Positions 9,800 through 17,763 of a stretch of DNA of 61,448 nucleotides are shown here, in pieces. This DNA is from Cellulomonas endophytica (GTDB taxonomy: Bacteria > Actinomycetota > Actinomycetes > Actinomycetales > Cellulomonadaceae). The stretch is from contig NZ_RWJX01000021.1 of the NCBI RefSeq assembly GCF_004123805.1, forward strand, positions 1 to 61,448, read 5' to 3'. Position 1 is the first letter of the stretch. Every line of letters starts with the position of its first letter. The position numbers were made by a program, and so were the translations under genes. The notes beneath the pieces were generated by a model. It was not told where the DNA came from and ran no database searches. It saw only the letters and a list, made by a program, of their open reading frames with translations.

Positions 9800-11086
9800 T
9801 CAGGCCTGCGGCGTGCGCTCCTGGAGCCCCCACGGCGACCCGTACCCCTGCGGCGTCGGCGCCGCCAGCAGCTCGAGGAACGGCACGGCGTCGAAGGCCT
9901 CCGGGCCGAGCACGCCCGTCCCCGACCAGACGCCCGTCGCGAGCAGCTCCAGGGCCACGACGGGGTTCACGGCCGTCTGCCACACGACGCACTGGGCGCC
10001 GTACTCGGCCATGGACCAGGCGTTGTCGACGACGTGGTGCAGGTAGACCTCGCGCGGGCGGCCGTCCACCCCCGTGCCGGTGACGAGCGTGCCGGCGCAG
10101 GTGGCCCCCTCCATCCGCGGCCCGAGGCCCGCGGGGTCGGGCAGGACCGCGGCGACGACGTCCCGGGGCGACACCTCGGCCCCGCGCACGCGCACGGGCG
10201 CCGTGGAGTCCAGCCGGAGCCGGTGCAGGGTCCGCAGCACGGAGATGAACTCCTCGCCGAGCCCGTACTTGAAGGTCACGCGCCGGGCGTCCACCCAGCG
10301 CGGCACGAGCAGGACCTCCTCGTGCTCCACGTGCACGCACTCGACGGGCCCGACGGGCTCGGGGAAGTCGAAGACCTCGGGCTCGTGGAACGGCGGCACG
10401 GTGTACCAGCCGGCGTCGCGGTCGCCCGCCGCCTCGGCGCGGTCCGCCGACCAGATGACCGGGGGGTTGAGGCACTCCTCGATCGTCGTCCAGATGGAGA
10501 ACGAGGGGGCGAACACGGGCTCGCCGTCCTCGCCCCGGACGACGAGGTTGGCGCCGTCGCGGATGCCGACCTCGTCGATCGCGGAGAAGAGGTGGTCGGC
10601 CGCGTAGCGCGCGAAGACGTCGGACAGCCCCGGCTCCACGCCCATGCCGACCAGCGCCAGCCGGCCCGCCTCCCGCCACGCCGGCGCGGCGGCCAGCTGC
10701 TCGTCGCCGAGCTTCACGCCGGGCAGCTCGTGCGGGCGCTCGGGGTGCGGGCGCGACAGGGACATGGCCATGTCGAGGTAGTCCGCGCCGCCGGCCCGCG
10801 CCCCCTCGAAGACGGGCAGCACGAACCGGGGGTCGACCGCGTTGAGGACGTGCGTGGCCCGGTGCTCCCGGACGGCCGCGGCGACGGCCTCCGCGCTCGA
10901 GGCGTCGACCGCCGCGGCGACGAAGCGGTCGGTGCCGACGTCGGCCGCGCGGGCGGCCGCGATGGTGCGCTCCGCCCGCGCCGCGTCGACGTCCGCGACG
11001 ACCATCGCCTCGAAGAACGTCCGACGGGCCGCGATGCGCGCGACGGCGTCCCCGACGCCGCCGCTGCCGATGACGAGCACCCGCAC
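9800..11086 (-). CDS. Saccharopine-dehydrogenase-family NAD(P) oxidoreductase
   Basis: A 428-residue product with an N-terminal Rossmann fold (VLVIGSGGVGDAVA, residues 3-16), THVLNAVDPRFVLPVFEGA and VGMGVEPGLSDVFARYA, followed by a catalytic domain with VFDFPEPVGPVE, VLPDPAGLGPRMEG and a closing VVDNAWSMAEYGAQ block. The family includes saccharopine reductase, lysine 6-dehydrogenase and carboxynorspermidine synthase. The block order in the C-terminal half looks most like the last two, as far as I recall those sequences. It lies at the end of the polyamine ABC operon on the same strand, with a clear GAGGGAG ribosome-binding site before the GTG start. A role in polyamine or lysine-derived amine metabolism is inferred, not shown. 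Confidence 0.82.
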   Translation of the reverse strand: MRVLVIGSGGVGDAVARIAARRTFFEAMVVADVDAARAERTIAAARAADVGTDRFVAAAVDASSAEAVAAAVREHRATHVLNAVDPRFVLPVFEGARAGGADYLDMAMSLSRPHPERPHELPGVKLGDEQLAAAPAWREAGRLALVGMGVEPGLSDVFARYAADHLFSAIDEVGIRDGANLVVRGEDGEPVFAPSFSIWTTIEECLNPPVIWSADRAEAAGDRDAGWYTVPPFHEPEVFDFPEPVGPVECVHVEHEEVLLVPRWVDARRVTFKYGLGEEFISVLRTLHRLRLDSTAPVRVRGAEVSPRDVVAAVLPDPAGLGPRMEGATCAGTLVTGTGVDGRPREVYLHHVVDNAWSMAEYGAQCVVWQTAVNPVVALELLATGVWSGTGVLGPEAFDAVPFLELLAAPTPQGYGSPWGLQERTPQA

Positions 11087-11149
11087 GGTGCACTCCCTCT
11101 CGTGGTGGTGGGTCCCGGGGGCCGACGCGTGCCGGCCGTCCCGGGGGCG

Positions 11150-12022
11150 TCAGGCCCGGCGTGCCCGCGCCCGCGCGGCCCCCGCCACCTGGACGGCGAC
11201 GACGAGCACGAGGGCGAGGGCGAACATCGCCGAGCCGATGACGTTGGCCTCCGGCGGGATGCCGCGGGTGGCCGAGACGTAGACGAACTTGGGGAAGGTG
11301 TCGTAGGTCCCCGACGTGAAGTTCGTGACGATGAAGTCGTCGAAGCTGAGGCTGAACGAGAGCAGCGCCGCGGCGGCGATGCCGGGCAGCAGCAGCGGGA
11401 ACGTGACCCGCCAGAACGCGCTCCAGGGACCCGCGTAGAGGTCGGCCGCGGCCTCCTCCAGCGCCGGGTCCAGCGAGGCCACCCGCGCCTTCACCGTCAC
11501 CACGACGAAGCTCACGCAGAACATCACGTGCGCCGCCACGACGGTCCAGAACCCCAGCGGCACGCGCAGCGACAGGAACTGCGCCAGCAGGGCCGCGCCG
11601 AGGACGACCTCGGGCGTCGACATCGGCAGGAAGATGAGCAGGTTCACCAGCGCGCGCCCGCGGAAGCGGAACCGCACGAGGGCGACCGCGAGCAGGGTCC
11701 CGAGGGCGGTGGCGAGGACCGTGGCCGTCGCGCCGACGAGGAGCGAGTTCCCGAACGCCCGGCACACCTGCGGCGCCCCGCAGGGGTCCGCCCAGTTGTC
11801 GAGGGTGAACCCGCGCCACACGAGGTTCGTCTTGCCGGCGTCGTTGAAGCTGAACGCGACGGTGTAGGCGATGGGCACGAGCAGGTAGAGGAAGGCCAGC
11901 CCGGCGAGCACGGGGACGAGCGCGTCGCCCAGCCGCCACGTCCGGCGCCGCACCGGGGCGCCGGGACGGGACGCGCCCGCGGCGAGGCCGGACCGGGGGG
12001 TGGTCGTCGTCGTCGCGGTCAC
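11150..12022 (-). CDS. Spermidine/putrescine-type ABC transporter permease (PotC-like)
   Basis: Inner-membrane permease, 290 residues, with about six hydrophobic segments and the EAA loop of the family in the cytoplasmic region (LEEAAADLYAGPWSAFWRVTFP cut here to LEEAAADLYA). LSFDDFIVTNFTSG is typical of PotC-type subunits. It forms the importer with the permease upstream, the ATPase at 12951 and the lipoprotein at 14081. The GTG start at 12022 overlaps the stop of the preceding permease (GTGA), so translation is coupled. The N-terminus has a threonine run (TATTTTT) before the first helix. Confidence 0.93.
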   Translation of the reverse strand: MTATTTTTPRSGLAAGASRPGAPVRRRTWRLGDALVPVLAGLAFLYLLVPIAYTVAFSFNDAGKTNLVWRGFTLDNWADPCGAPQVCRAFGNSLLVGATATVLATALGTLLAVALVRFRFRGRALVNLLIFLPMSTPEVVLGAALLAQFLSLRVPLGFWTVVAAHVMFCVSFVVVTVKARVASLDPALEEAAADLYAGPWSAFWRVTFPLLLPGIAAAALLSFSLSFDDFIVTNFTSGTYDTFPKFVYVSATRGIPPEANVIGSAMFALALVLVVAVQVAGAARARARRA

Positions 12023-12954
12023 AGGAGGTCCTCCGTGCCGGCCCGGCGGACGTAGGCGCCGACGAGCACGAGGATGACGAGCATGAGGACGACGGACAGC
12101 GAGGCCGCCGTGGGGTAGTCGAGCACCCGGAAGAACCGGGCGTCGATGACCTGCCCGACCATGGAGGTGTTCGTCGAGTTGCCCAGCAGGCTCGAGTTCA
12201 CGTAGTCGCCGGAGGCGGGGATGAAGACGAGCAGCGTCCCGGCCACCACCCCGGGCAGCGACAGGGGCAGCGTCACCGTCCGGAAGGTCGTCGCCGGCGA
12301 GGCGTACAGGTCCGCCCCGGCCTCGACGAGCCGCGGGTCCAGCCGCTCGAGGCTGGCGTAGATCGGCAGCACCATGAACGGCAGGAAGTTGTAGGTCAGT
12401 CCCGACACCACCGCCACGGGCGTCGCGGTGAGCCGCCCGCCCTCGGGGAGCAGGTGGAGCAGCTGCAGGGCCTGCACGACGAACGCGTCGTCGGCGAGGA
12501 TCTGCCGCCACGCGATCGTGCGCAGGATGAAGGAGGTGAAGAACGGCGCGACGACGAGGACGAGCAGCAGCCCCTGCAGCAGGGGACGGCCCCGCGCCCG
12601 CACCGCGATGACGTACGCCATCGGGTACCCGATGAGCAGCGCGGCGAGGGTGGCCAGCAGCGCGAACCCGAAGGACCGCGTCAGCTGCGGCCAGAACGCC
12701 GCGAGCGCGTCGGCGTAGTTGGCCACGCGCAGCGCGGGGGCGTACTGCCCGAGCTCCCCGCCCGGCACGGGCGCGTAGAGCGAGGTCGCCAGCAGCGCGA
12801 CCACCGGCACCACGAAGAGCAGCAGGAGGTAGACCAGGCCCGGCAGGAGCAGCCACAGCCATGCCCGCGACGTCGGCCGCCGCGGCGCGGGGACGACGGC
12901 CGCGCCGCCCGCCGCGCCCGCCGGTCCGGCGCCGAGCCCCGCGAGCAGGCTCAC
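12019..12954 (-). CDS. Spermidine/putrescine-type ABC transporter permease (PotB-like)
   Basis: Inner-membrane permease, 311 residues. It has a first helix after about 40 residues (WLWLLLPGLVYLLLLFVV), the EAA loop (VEAGADLYASPATTFRTVTLP), and the PotB-typical FIPASGDYVNSSLLG and a QVIDARFF segment. The GTG start at 12954 overlaps the stop of the ATPase gene (GTGA). An in-frame extension to 13029 would run inside the ATPase gene and is not favoured. It pairs with the PotC-like permease. Confidence 0.93.
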   Translation of the reverse strand: MSLLAGLGAGPAGAAGGAAVVPAPRRPTSRAWLWLLLPGLVYLLLLFVVPVVALLATSLYAPVPGGELGQYAPALRVANYADALAAFWPQLTRSFGFALLATLAALLIGYPMAYVIAVRARGRPLLQGLLLVLVVAPFFTSFILRTIAWRQILADDAFVVQALQLLHLLPEGGRLTATPVAVVSGLTYNFLPFMVLPIYASLERLDPRLVEAGADLYASPATTFRTVTLPLSLPGVVAGTLLVFIPASGDYVNSSLLGNSTNTSMVGQVIDARFFRVLDYPTAASLSVVLMLVILVLVGAYVRRAGTEDLL

Positions 12955-14078
12955 GACGCCTCGTCGAGGTCGGTCGTGCCCTCCGCCGCGTCCCGGCCGT
13001 CGAGGGCGAACGTGTGCGCCGCCGCCCACGCCAGGCGCACGGGGGCGCCGAGCGGCACCGTCGCGCCGCCGAGGAGGTTCTGGGCGAAGACGCCGAACGT
13101 CCCGATGCCGGGCAGCTCCACCTGGTACTGGGTGCTCACGCCGGCGAAGGACACGTCGGTCACCCGCCCCGGCCCCAGGACGTTCTCCCCCGGCCCGGGC
13201 TCCTGCCCGGCCACGAGGATCCGCACCTTCTCGGGGCGCACCCCGACGAGCACCGTGCCGCGCGCGGCGACCGCCCGCGCCGCGGGCACGAGAACGCGGT
13301 GGCCCGCGACGTCGACGCCGAGCGTCCCGCCGCCCTCCTCCACCACGACCCCCGGCGCGAGGTTGGACTGCCCGAGGAAGTTCGCGACGAACACCGTCCG
13401 CGGGTGCTCGTAGAGCTCCGCCGGCGGGCCCATCTGCTCGATCCGCCCGCGGTTCATGACGGCGACGGTGTCGGCCATGGTCATGGCCTCCTCCTGGTCG
13501 TGCGTGACGTGCACGAACGTCAGCCCGACCTCCGTCTGGATGTGCCTGAGCTCGATCTGCATCTGCCGCCGCAGCTTGAGGTCGAGGGCGCCGAGCGGCT
13601 CGTCGAGCAGGAGCACCGCCGGGCGGTTCACGACCGCGCGGGCGAGCGCGACGCGCTGCTGCTGCCCGCCGGACAGCTGCGCCGGGCGCTGGTCCCCCGC
13701 GTGCCCGAGCTCGACGAGCTCCAGCGCCTCGCGCACCCGGCGCTCGACCTCCGGCGTCCGCGTGCGGCGCAGCCCGAACCCGACGTTCTCCGCCACCGAC
13801 AGGTGGGGGAAGAGCGCGTAGCTCTGGAACACCGTGTTGACCGGACGCCGGTGCGGGCGGGTGCCCGTCACGTCGCTGCCGCCGATGGCGATGGTCCCCG
13901 CCGTGGGGTGCTCCAGACCGGCGACCATGCGCAGCGTCGTGGTCTTGCCGCAGCCCGAGGGGCCGAGGAGCGCGAAGAACGACCCCGACGGCACCACGAG
14001 GTCGAGCGCGTCGACCGCCGTGAACGGCCCGAAGCGCTTCGTCACCCCCGTGAGCTCGAGGGCACCCGCACCCGCCAC
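12951..14078 (-). CDS. Spermidine/putrescine-type ABC transporter ATP-binding protein (PotA-like)
   Basis: Cytoplasmic ATPase of 375 residues that powers the importer. It shows Walker A GPSGCGKT (39-46), Q-loop [10 protein letters not shown], signature LSGGQQQR (135-142), Walker B AVLLLDEP and D-loop GALDLKLR, the switch histidine in [11 protein letters not shown], and a C-terminal TOBE domain (about 240-375, [10 protein letters not shown]). The GTG start lies 2 nt after the stop of the substrate-binding gene, so the two are tightly coupled. Confidence 0.95.
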   Translation of the reverse strand: MAGAGALELTGVTKRFGPFTAVDALDLVVPSGSFFALLGPSGCGKTTTLRMVAGLEHPTAGTIAIGGSDVTGTRPHRRPVNTVFQSYALFPHLSVAENVGFGLRRTRTPEVERRVREALELVELGHAGDQRPAQLSGGQQQRVALARAVVNRPAVLLLDEPLGALDLKLRRQMQIELRHIQTEVGLTFVHVTHDQEEAMTMADTVAVMNRGRIEQMGPPAELYEHPRTVFVANFLGQSNLAPGVVVEEGGGTLGVDVAGHRVLVPAARAVAARGTVLVGVRPEKVRILVAGQEPGPGENVLGPGRVTDVSFAGVSTQYQVELPGIGTFGVFAQNLLGGATVPLGAPVRLAWAAAHTFALDGRDAAEGTTDLDEAS

Positions 14079-14080
14079 CC

Positions 14081-15346
14081 CTAGGCGCCGATCACCTCGA
14101 GGAAGGCGCCGTTCCAGCGCTCCTCCTCCTCGGGCGTCAGCGTCCGGAAGACCTTCACCTGGGACAGCGTGGCCTCGTCGGGGAAGATCAGCGGGTTGTC
14201 GACGAGGTCGGGGTCGACCTCCTCCATGGCCTCGCGCGCGCCCTCGACGGGGGTGATGTAGTTGACGTACGCGGCGACCTGCGCGGCGACCGCCGGGTCG
14301 TAGTAGTGGTCCATGAGGCGCTCGGCGTTCTCGCGCCGCGTGGAGGTCGACGGCACGAGCAGGTTGTCGCTCCACAAGGTGCCGCCGCCCTCGGGGATCG
14401 CGAACCCGAAGCGGTCGTCGTTCTCGAAGTTCAGCGCCGTCACGTCGCCGGACCACCCGATGACCGCCAGGGCGTCCCCCGAGACGAGGTCCTGCGCGTA
14501 GGAGTTGCCCCGCACCTGGCGGATCTGCCCGTTGGCGATCTGCTCGCGCAGCACGTCGAGCGCGGCCTCGAACTCCGTGTCGCCCCAGTCCGGGGAGGAC
14601 ACGTCCACGCCCTGCTCGAGCAGGATGAGCCCGATCGTGTCGCGCATCTCCGACAGCACCTCGACGCGGCCCTTGAGCTCGGGCCGCCAGAGGTCGGAGA
14701 CGGTGGCCAGCCCGCCGGGGACGGCGTCCTTGTCCCAGGCGATGCCGCCGAAGCCGGACTGCCACGTGAGCGAGTGGGTGCGGCCGGGGTCGAAGTCGAC
14801 GTCCGCGAGGCCGGGCAGGATGTTCGCCGCGTTCGGGACGTTCTCCTTCACGAGCTCCTGGGTCCAGCCCTGGCGGATCCAGCGCGCCGCCATCCAGTCC
14901 GTGAGGGTGACGAGGTCGTAGCCGATGTCCTGGCCGTTCGCGAGCTGCCCGCTGACCTTGCCCGTGAAGGTGTCGTTGTCGTCGACGTCCTCGCTGTAGG
15001 CCACGTCGATCCCCGAGTCCGCCATGAAGGCGTCGAGGGTCGGGTAGGTGCCGCCGTCCTCGGACTGGTCGAGGTACAGGGTCCAGTTCGCCCACCGCAG
15101 GGTGGCGTCGGAGGCGCCGGCGCCGGCCGCGGGGGTCGTGGCGGGCGAGCCCGTCGGGCCGCCGGTCCCGCAGGCGGCCAGGAGCGCCCCCGTGCCGGCC
15201 GTCCCCAGCGCACCCAGGAGGAAGGAGCGGCGGGAGACGTCGGCGGCGCGCGGTGGGGTGCGCCGCGCGGCGCGGGCACCCCGGGCGGCGGCGACGAGCG
15301 CGGCGACGACGGGGTCCTCACCGGGGGGCAGGGCGCGGCGGGGCAT
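14081..15346 (-). CDS. Spermidine/putrescine-type ABC transporter substrate-binding lipoprotein (PotD-like)
   Basis: Binds the polyamine outside the membrane. The 421-residue product carries a Tat-type signal (SRRSFLLGALG, Arg pair near residues 39-40) that ends in a lipobox (LLAACG), so export through Tat and lipid anchoring at Cys is likely. The mature part starts TLRWANWTLYLD and has the periplasmic-binding fold typical of PotD/PotF (GFGGIAWDKDAVPGG, YITPVEGAREAM). The start at 15346 has a good ribosome-binding site (GAGAGGAG, 4 nt from the ATG). The N-region before the twin arginine is long (about 38 residues), which is common in actinobacterial relatives. First gene of its operon. Confidence 0.92.
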   Translation of the reverse strand: MPRRALPPGEDPVVAALVAAARGARAARRTPPRAADVSRRSFLLGALGTAGTGALLAACGTGGPTGSPATTPAAGAGASDATLRWANWTLYLDQSEDGGTYPTLDAFMADSGIDVAYSEDVDDNDTFTGKVSGQLANGQDIGYDLVTLTDWMAARWIRQGWTQELVKENVPNAANILPGLADVDFDPGRTHSLTWQSGFGGIAWDKDAVPGGLATVSDLWRPELKGRVEVLSEMRDTIGLILLEQGVDVSSPDWGDTEFEAALDVLREQIANGQIRQVRGNSYAQDLVSGDALAVIGWSGDVTALNFENDDRFGFAIPEGGGTLWSDNLLVPSTSTRRENAERLMDHYYDPAVAAQVAAYVNYITPVEGAREAMEEVDPDLVDNPLIFPDEATLSQVKVFRTLTPEEEERWNGAFLEVIGA

Positions 15347-15437
15347 GGCACTCCTCTCGTCGACGACCGCCGGCGGGGCCGGCGGGTGGTGCGGGTGCTG
15401 CGGGCGGCCGGTCGCGGCCGCCGGGCGGTGCCGCGCC

Positions 15438-15443
15438 AGTATG
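15438..15443 (-). promoter_or_regulatory. -10-like box of the polyamine ABC operon
   Basis: On the minus strand the hexamer is CATACT, 4 of 6 matches to TATAAT. It lies 91 bp before the substrate-binding gene. Counting back 17 bp, the -35 position overlaps the edge of the palindrome at 15461-15492, so that palindrome is well placed to control it. Confidence 0.4.
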
Positions 15444-15460
15444 GCGGCGCCACCGCGGCA

Positions 15461-15492
15461 TTTCGTCGCCCGGAAGGGTCGAGGCGACGAAA
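15461..15492. promoter_or_regulatory. Long palindrome in the promoter of the polyamine ABC operon
   Basis: Perfect 10-bp arms TTTCGTCGCC and GGCGACGAAA separated by 12 bp; arm centres are 22 bp apart, two helical turns. This is the layout of a site for a dimeric or tetrameric regulator. The half-site core TTTC(C)GTCGC also occurs in the palindrome upstream of gabT (6876-6885). Confidence 0.55.
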
Positions 15493-15513
15493 AACCGTGC
15501 TACGTCTGCGTGT

Positions 15514-15529
15514 CCGCGACGTTTCGCGG
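15514..15529. promoter_or_regulatory. Second palindrome upstream of the polyamine ABC operon
   Basis: CCGCGA-CGTT-TCGCGG, 6-bp arms. It lies between the end of the aldehyde dehydrogenase gene and the longer palindrome. It could be a further regulator site or part of a terminator for the dehydrogenase gene. Confidence 0.35.
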
Positions 15530-15549
15530 TCCGGCCGTGATCGCGGACC

Positions 15550-17028
15550 TCACGCGTCGAACGCCGACATGACGTGCTTGACCCGCGTGTAGTCCTCGAA
15601 GCCGTACATGGACAGGTCCTTGCCGTAGCCCGACTGCTTGAACCCGCCGTGCGGCATCTCGGCGACGAACGGGATGTGCGTGTTGATCCACACGACGCCG
15701 AAGTCCAGGTCGCGCGACACCCGCAGGGCCCGCCCGTGGTCCCGCGTCCAGACCGAGCTCGACAGCCCGTAGCGCACGCCGTTCGCCAGGCGCACCGCCT
15801 CGGCCTCGTCGGTGAAGCCCTGCACCGTGAGCACGGGGCCGAAGATCTCCTCCTGCACGGCCTCGTCGTCCTGCCGCAGGCCGGACACGACGGTCGGCTC
15901 GACGAAGTAGCCGACGTCGCCCTGGCGGTGCCCACCCGTCACCACCTCGGCGTGGTCGGGCAGGCGGTCGAGGAACCCCGTGACCCGCTCGAGCTGCCCC
16001 GCGTTGTTCACGGGACCGAAGGCGACGTCCGGGTCGTCGGGGGCGCCGGTGCGCTGGGCGGCGGCCGCCTCGGCGAGGGCGGCCGTGAAGTCGGCGCGGA
16101 CCCGCTCGTGCACGAGCACGCGCGTGGCGGCGGTGCAGTCCTGGCCGGCGTTGTAGAGGCCGGCGCCGGCGATGCCCTCGGCCGCCGCCGCCACGTCGCA
16201 GTCGTCGAAGACGACCACGGGCGCCTTGCCGCCGAGCTCGAGGTGCACGCGCTTGACCGCGTGGGAGGCCGCCTCCGCCACCTGGGACCCGGCGCGCACC
16301 GACCCCGTGATGGCGACCATGTCGGGGCGCGGGTGCGAGACGAGCGCCCGCCCGGTGTCGCGGTCGCCGCACACGACGTTGAGGACGCCCGGGGGCAGCA
16401 CCTGCGCGGCGACCTGCGCGAGCAGCACCGTCGAGGCGGGCGTCGTGTCCGACGGCTTGAGCACCACCGTGTTGCCCGCCGCGAGCGCGGGGGCGATCTT
16501 CCAGATCGCCATCATGAGCGGGTAGTTCCAGGGCGTGACCTGGCCGACGACCCCGACGGGCTCGCGCCGCACCCACGAGGTGTGCCCCGCGAGGTACTCC
16601 CCCGCCGACCGGCCCTCGAGCACGCGCGCCGCCCCGGCGAAGAACCGCAGCTGGTCCACGCAGGGCGGCACCTCGTCGGTCCGCGCGAGGTGCAGGGGCT
16701 TGCCCGTGTCCCGGGACTCGACGGCGACGAACCGCTCCGCGTCGGCCTCGATCGCGTCGGCGAGCCGCAGCAGGGCGAGCTGGCGCTCGGCCGGCGTGGT
16801 CCGGCCCCAGGTCGTGGCCGCCTCGGACGCGGCGGCGTACGCCGCGTCGACGTCCTCGGGCCCGCTGAGGGGGGCGTGGGCGTAGACCTCGCCCGTCGAC
16901 GGGTCGACGACGGGTGTCGTGCGGCCCGACGCGGACGGCCGGGTGCGGCCGCCGACGACGTTGAGCAGGGTCTCCTCCGGCGGACGGGCGCCCGGGCGGG
17001 CGTCCTGGGGTGCGGCGGTGGTGCTCAC
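15550..17028 (-). CDS. Aldehyde dehydrogenase, aminobutyraldehyde dehydrogenase type
   Basis: NAD(P)-dependent oxidation of an aminoaldehyde to the amino acid, most likely 4-aminobutanal to GABA. The 492-residue product has PWNYPLMMAIWKIAPALAAG, KPSDTTPAS, the catalytic Glu264 in HLELGGKAPVVVF and the nucleophile Cys298 in NAGQDCTAATR, and EEIFGPVLTV and MPHGGFKQSGYGKD toward the C-terminus. NAGQDC and the SMYGFEDY ending are typical of the gamma-aminobutyraldehyde dehydrogenase group; betaine-aldehyde or succinate-semialdehyde activity cannot be excluded. It is divergent from the AsnC regulator at 17290 and upstream of the ABC operon on the same strand. Confidence 0.88.
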   Translation of the reverse strand: MSTTAAPQDARPGARPPEETLLNVVGGRTRPSASGRTTPVVDPSTGEVYAHAPLSGPEDVDAAYAAASEAATTWGRTTPAERQLALLRLADAIEADAERFVAVESRDTGKPLHLARTDEVPPCVDQLRFFAGAARVLEGRSAGEYLAGHTSWVRREPVGVVGQVTPWNYPLMMAIWKIAPALAAGNTVVLKPSDTTPASTVLLAQVAAQVLPPGVLNVVCGDRDTGRALVSHPRPDMVAITGSVRAGSQVAEAASHAVKRVHLELGGKAPVVVFDDCDVAAAAEGIAGAGLYNAGQDCTAATRVLVHERVRADFTAALAEAAAAQRTGAPDDPDVAFGPVNNAGQLERVTGFLDRLPDHAEVVTGGHRQGDVGYFVEPTVVSGLRQDDEAVQEEIFGPVLTVQGFTDEAEAVRLANGVRYGLSSSVWTRDHGRALRVSRDLDFGVVWINTHIPFVAEMPHGGFKQSGYGKDLSMYGFEDYTRVKHVMSAFDA

Positions 17029-17289
17029 GCGGTCCTCCGGTGCGGGGTGGGGAAGGGGCTGGGGACGGGGCTGGGGACGGCTCGGACGGCTGGGACGGCT
17101 CGGTGCGGCGGCGGCGCGCCCGGCGGACCGGGCCCTGCGCGCACGTTAGCGGCCGATCCCGCGCTTGGGGAGGGTGCGGCACCGGATCGGGACACCGTGG
17201 GGGTCGCGGACGAGCGATCCCGTCGTCAGCGGCGCGCCGGACGACGGATCCGCTTGCCAGCGGCCGGGGCGGCAGGGGACCATCGGCGC
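17029..17289. promoter_or_regulatory. Divergent control region between the aldehyde dehydrogenase and asnC-type genes
   Basis: 261 bp without a gene. Near the dehydrogenase start it has a G-rich run with repeated GGCTGGGGACG. Nearer the regulator it has CGATCCCG twice (17154-17161 and 17215-17222) and an inverted pair: GATCCCGTCGTC at 17216-17227 and GACGACGGATC at 17240-17250, matching except for one missing base. Lrp/AsnC proteins often bind several degenerate palindromes in their own promoter, so this is a candidate autoregulatory region. Confidence 0.4.
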
Positions 17290-17763
17290 GTGAGCAGCCG
17301 CCCCAGCCCGGCCCGACCGGTGCTCGACGACGTCTCCAAGGCGATCATCGAGCAGCTCCAGGAGGACGGGCGGCGCGCCTACGCCACGATCGGCAAGGCC
17401 GTGGGGCTGTCCGAGGCGGCGGTGCGCCAGCGCGTGCAGCGCCTCGTCGAGTCGGGGGTCGTGCAGATCGTCGCCGTGACGGACCCGCTCCAGGTCGGCT
17501 TCCCGCGCCAGGCGATGATCGGCGTCCGCTCCGACGGCGACACCGAGGAGCTCGCGGCCGCCCTGGCCGCGATCCCCGAGGTGGACTACGTCGTGGTGAC
17601 CGCCGGCGGCTTCGACGTGCTGGCGGAGGTGGTGTGCGAGGACGACGACCACCTCCTGGAGGTGCTCAACCGCAAGATCCGCCCCCTCCCCGGCGTCCGC
17701 TCCACCGAGACGTTCGTCTACCTCAAGCTGCACAAGCAGCTCTACAACTGGGGGACCCGATGA
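17290..17763 (+). CDS. Lrp/AsnC-family transcriptional regulator
   Basis: A 157-residue protein with an N-terminal helix-turn-helix (about 15-60: IIEQLQEDGRRAYATIGKAV and SEAAVRQRVQRLVESGVV) and a C-terminal RAM/ligand-binding domain (about 75-150, with AAIPEVDYVVVTAGGFDVLAEV cut here to VDYVVVTAGGFDV). Such proteins sense amino acids or related amines and form octamers. The GTG start at 17290 gives the usual length. The stop overlaps the start of the next gene (ATGA), so it is co-translated with the aminotransferase and very probably controls this block, including the divergent dehydrogenase. Confidence 0.92.
   Translation: MSSRPSPARPVLDDVSKAIIEQLQEDGRRAYATIGKAVGLSEAAVRQRVQRLVESGVVQIVAVTDPLQVGFPRQAMIGVRSDGDTEELAAALAAIPEVDYVVVTAGGFDVLAEVVCEDDDHLLEVLNRKIRPLPGVRSTETFVYLKLHKQLYNWGTR

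Noticed and set aside
17067..17085. A 19-bp identical string shared by the spacer at 17067-17085 and 36322-36340 (GGGGCTGGGGACGGCTCGG), considered as a small dispersed repeat
   Set aside because: Both lie in low-complexity G-rich spacers. Given the skewed composition a match of this length within 61 kb is not surprising, and the flanks do not match.
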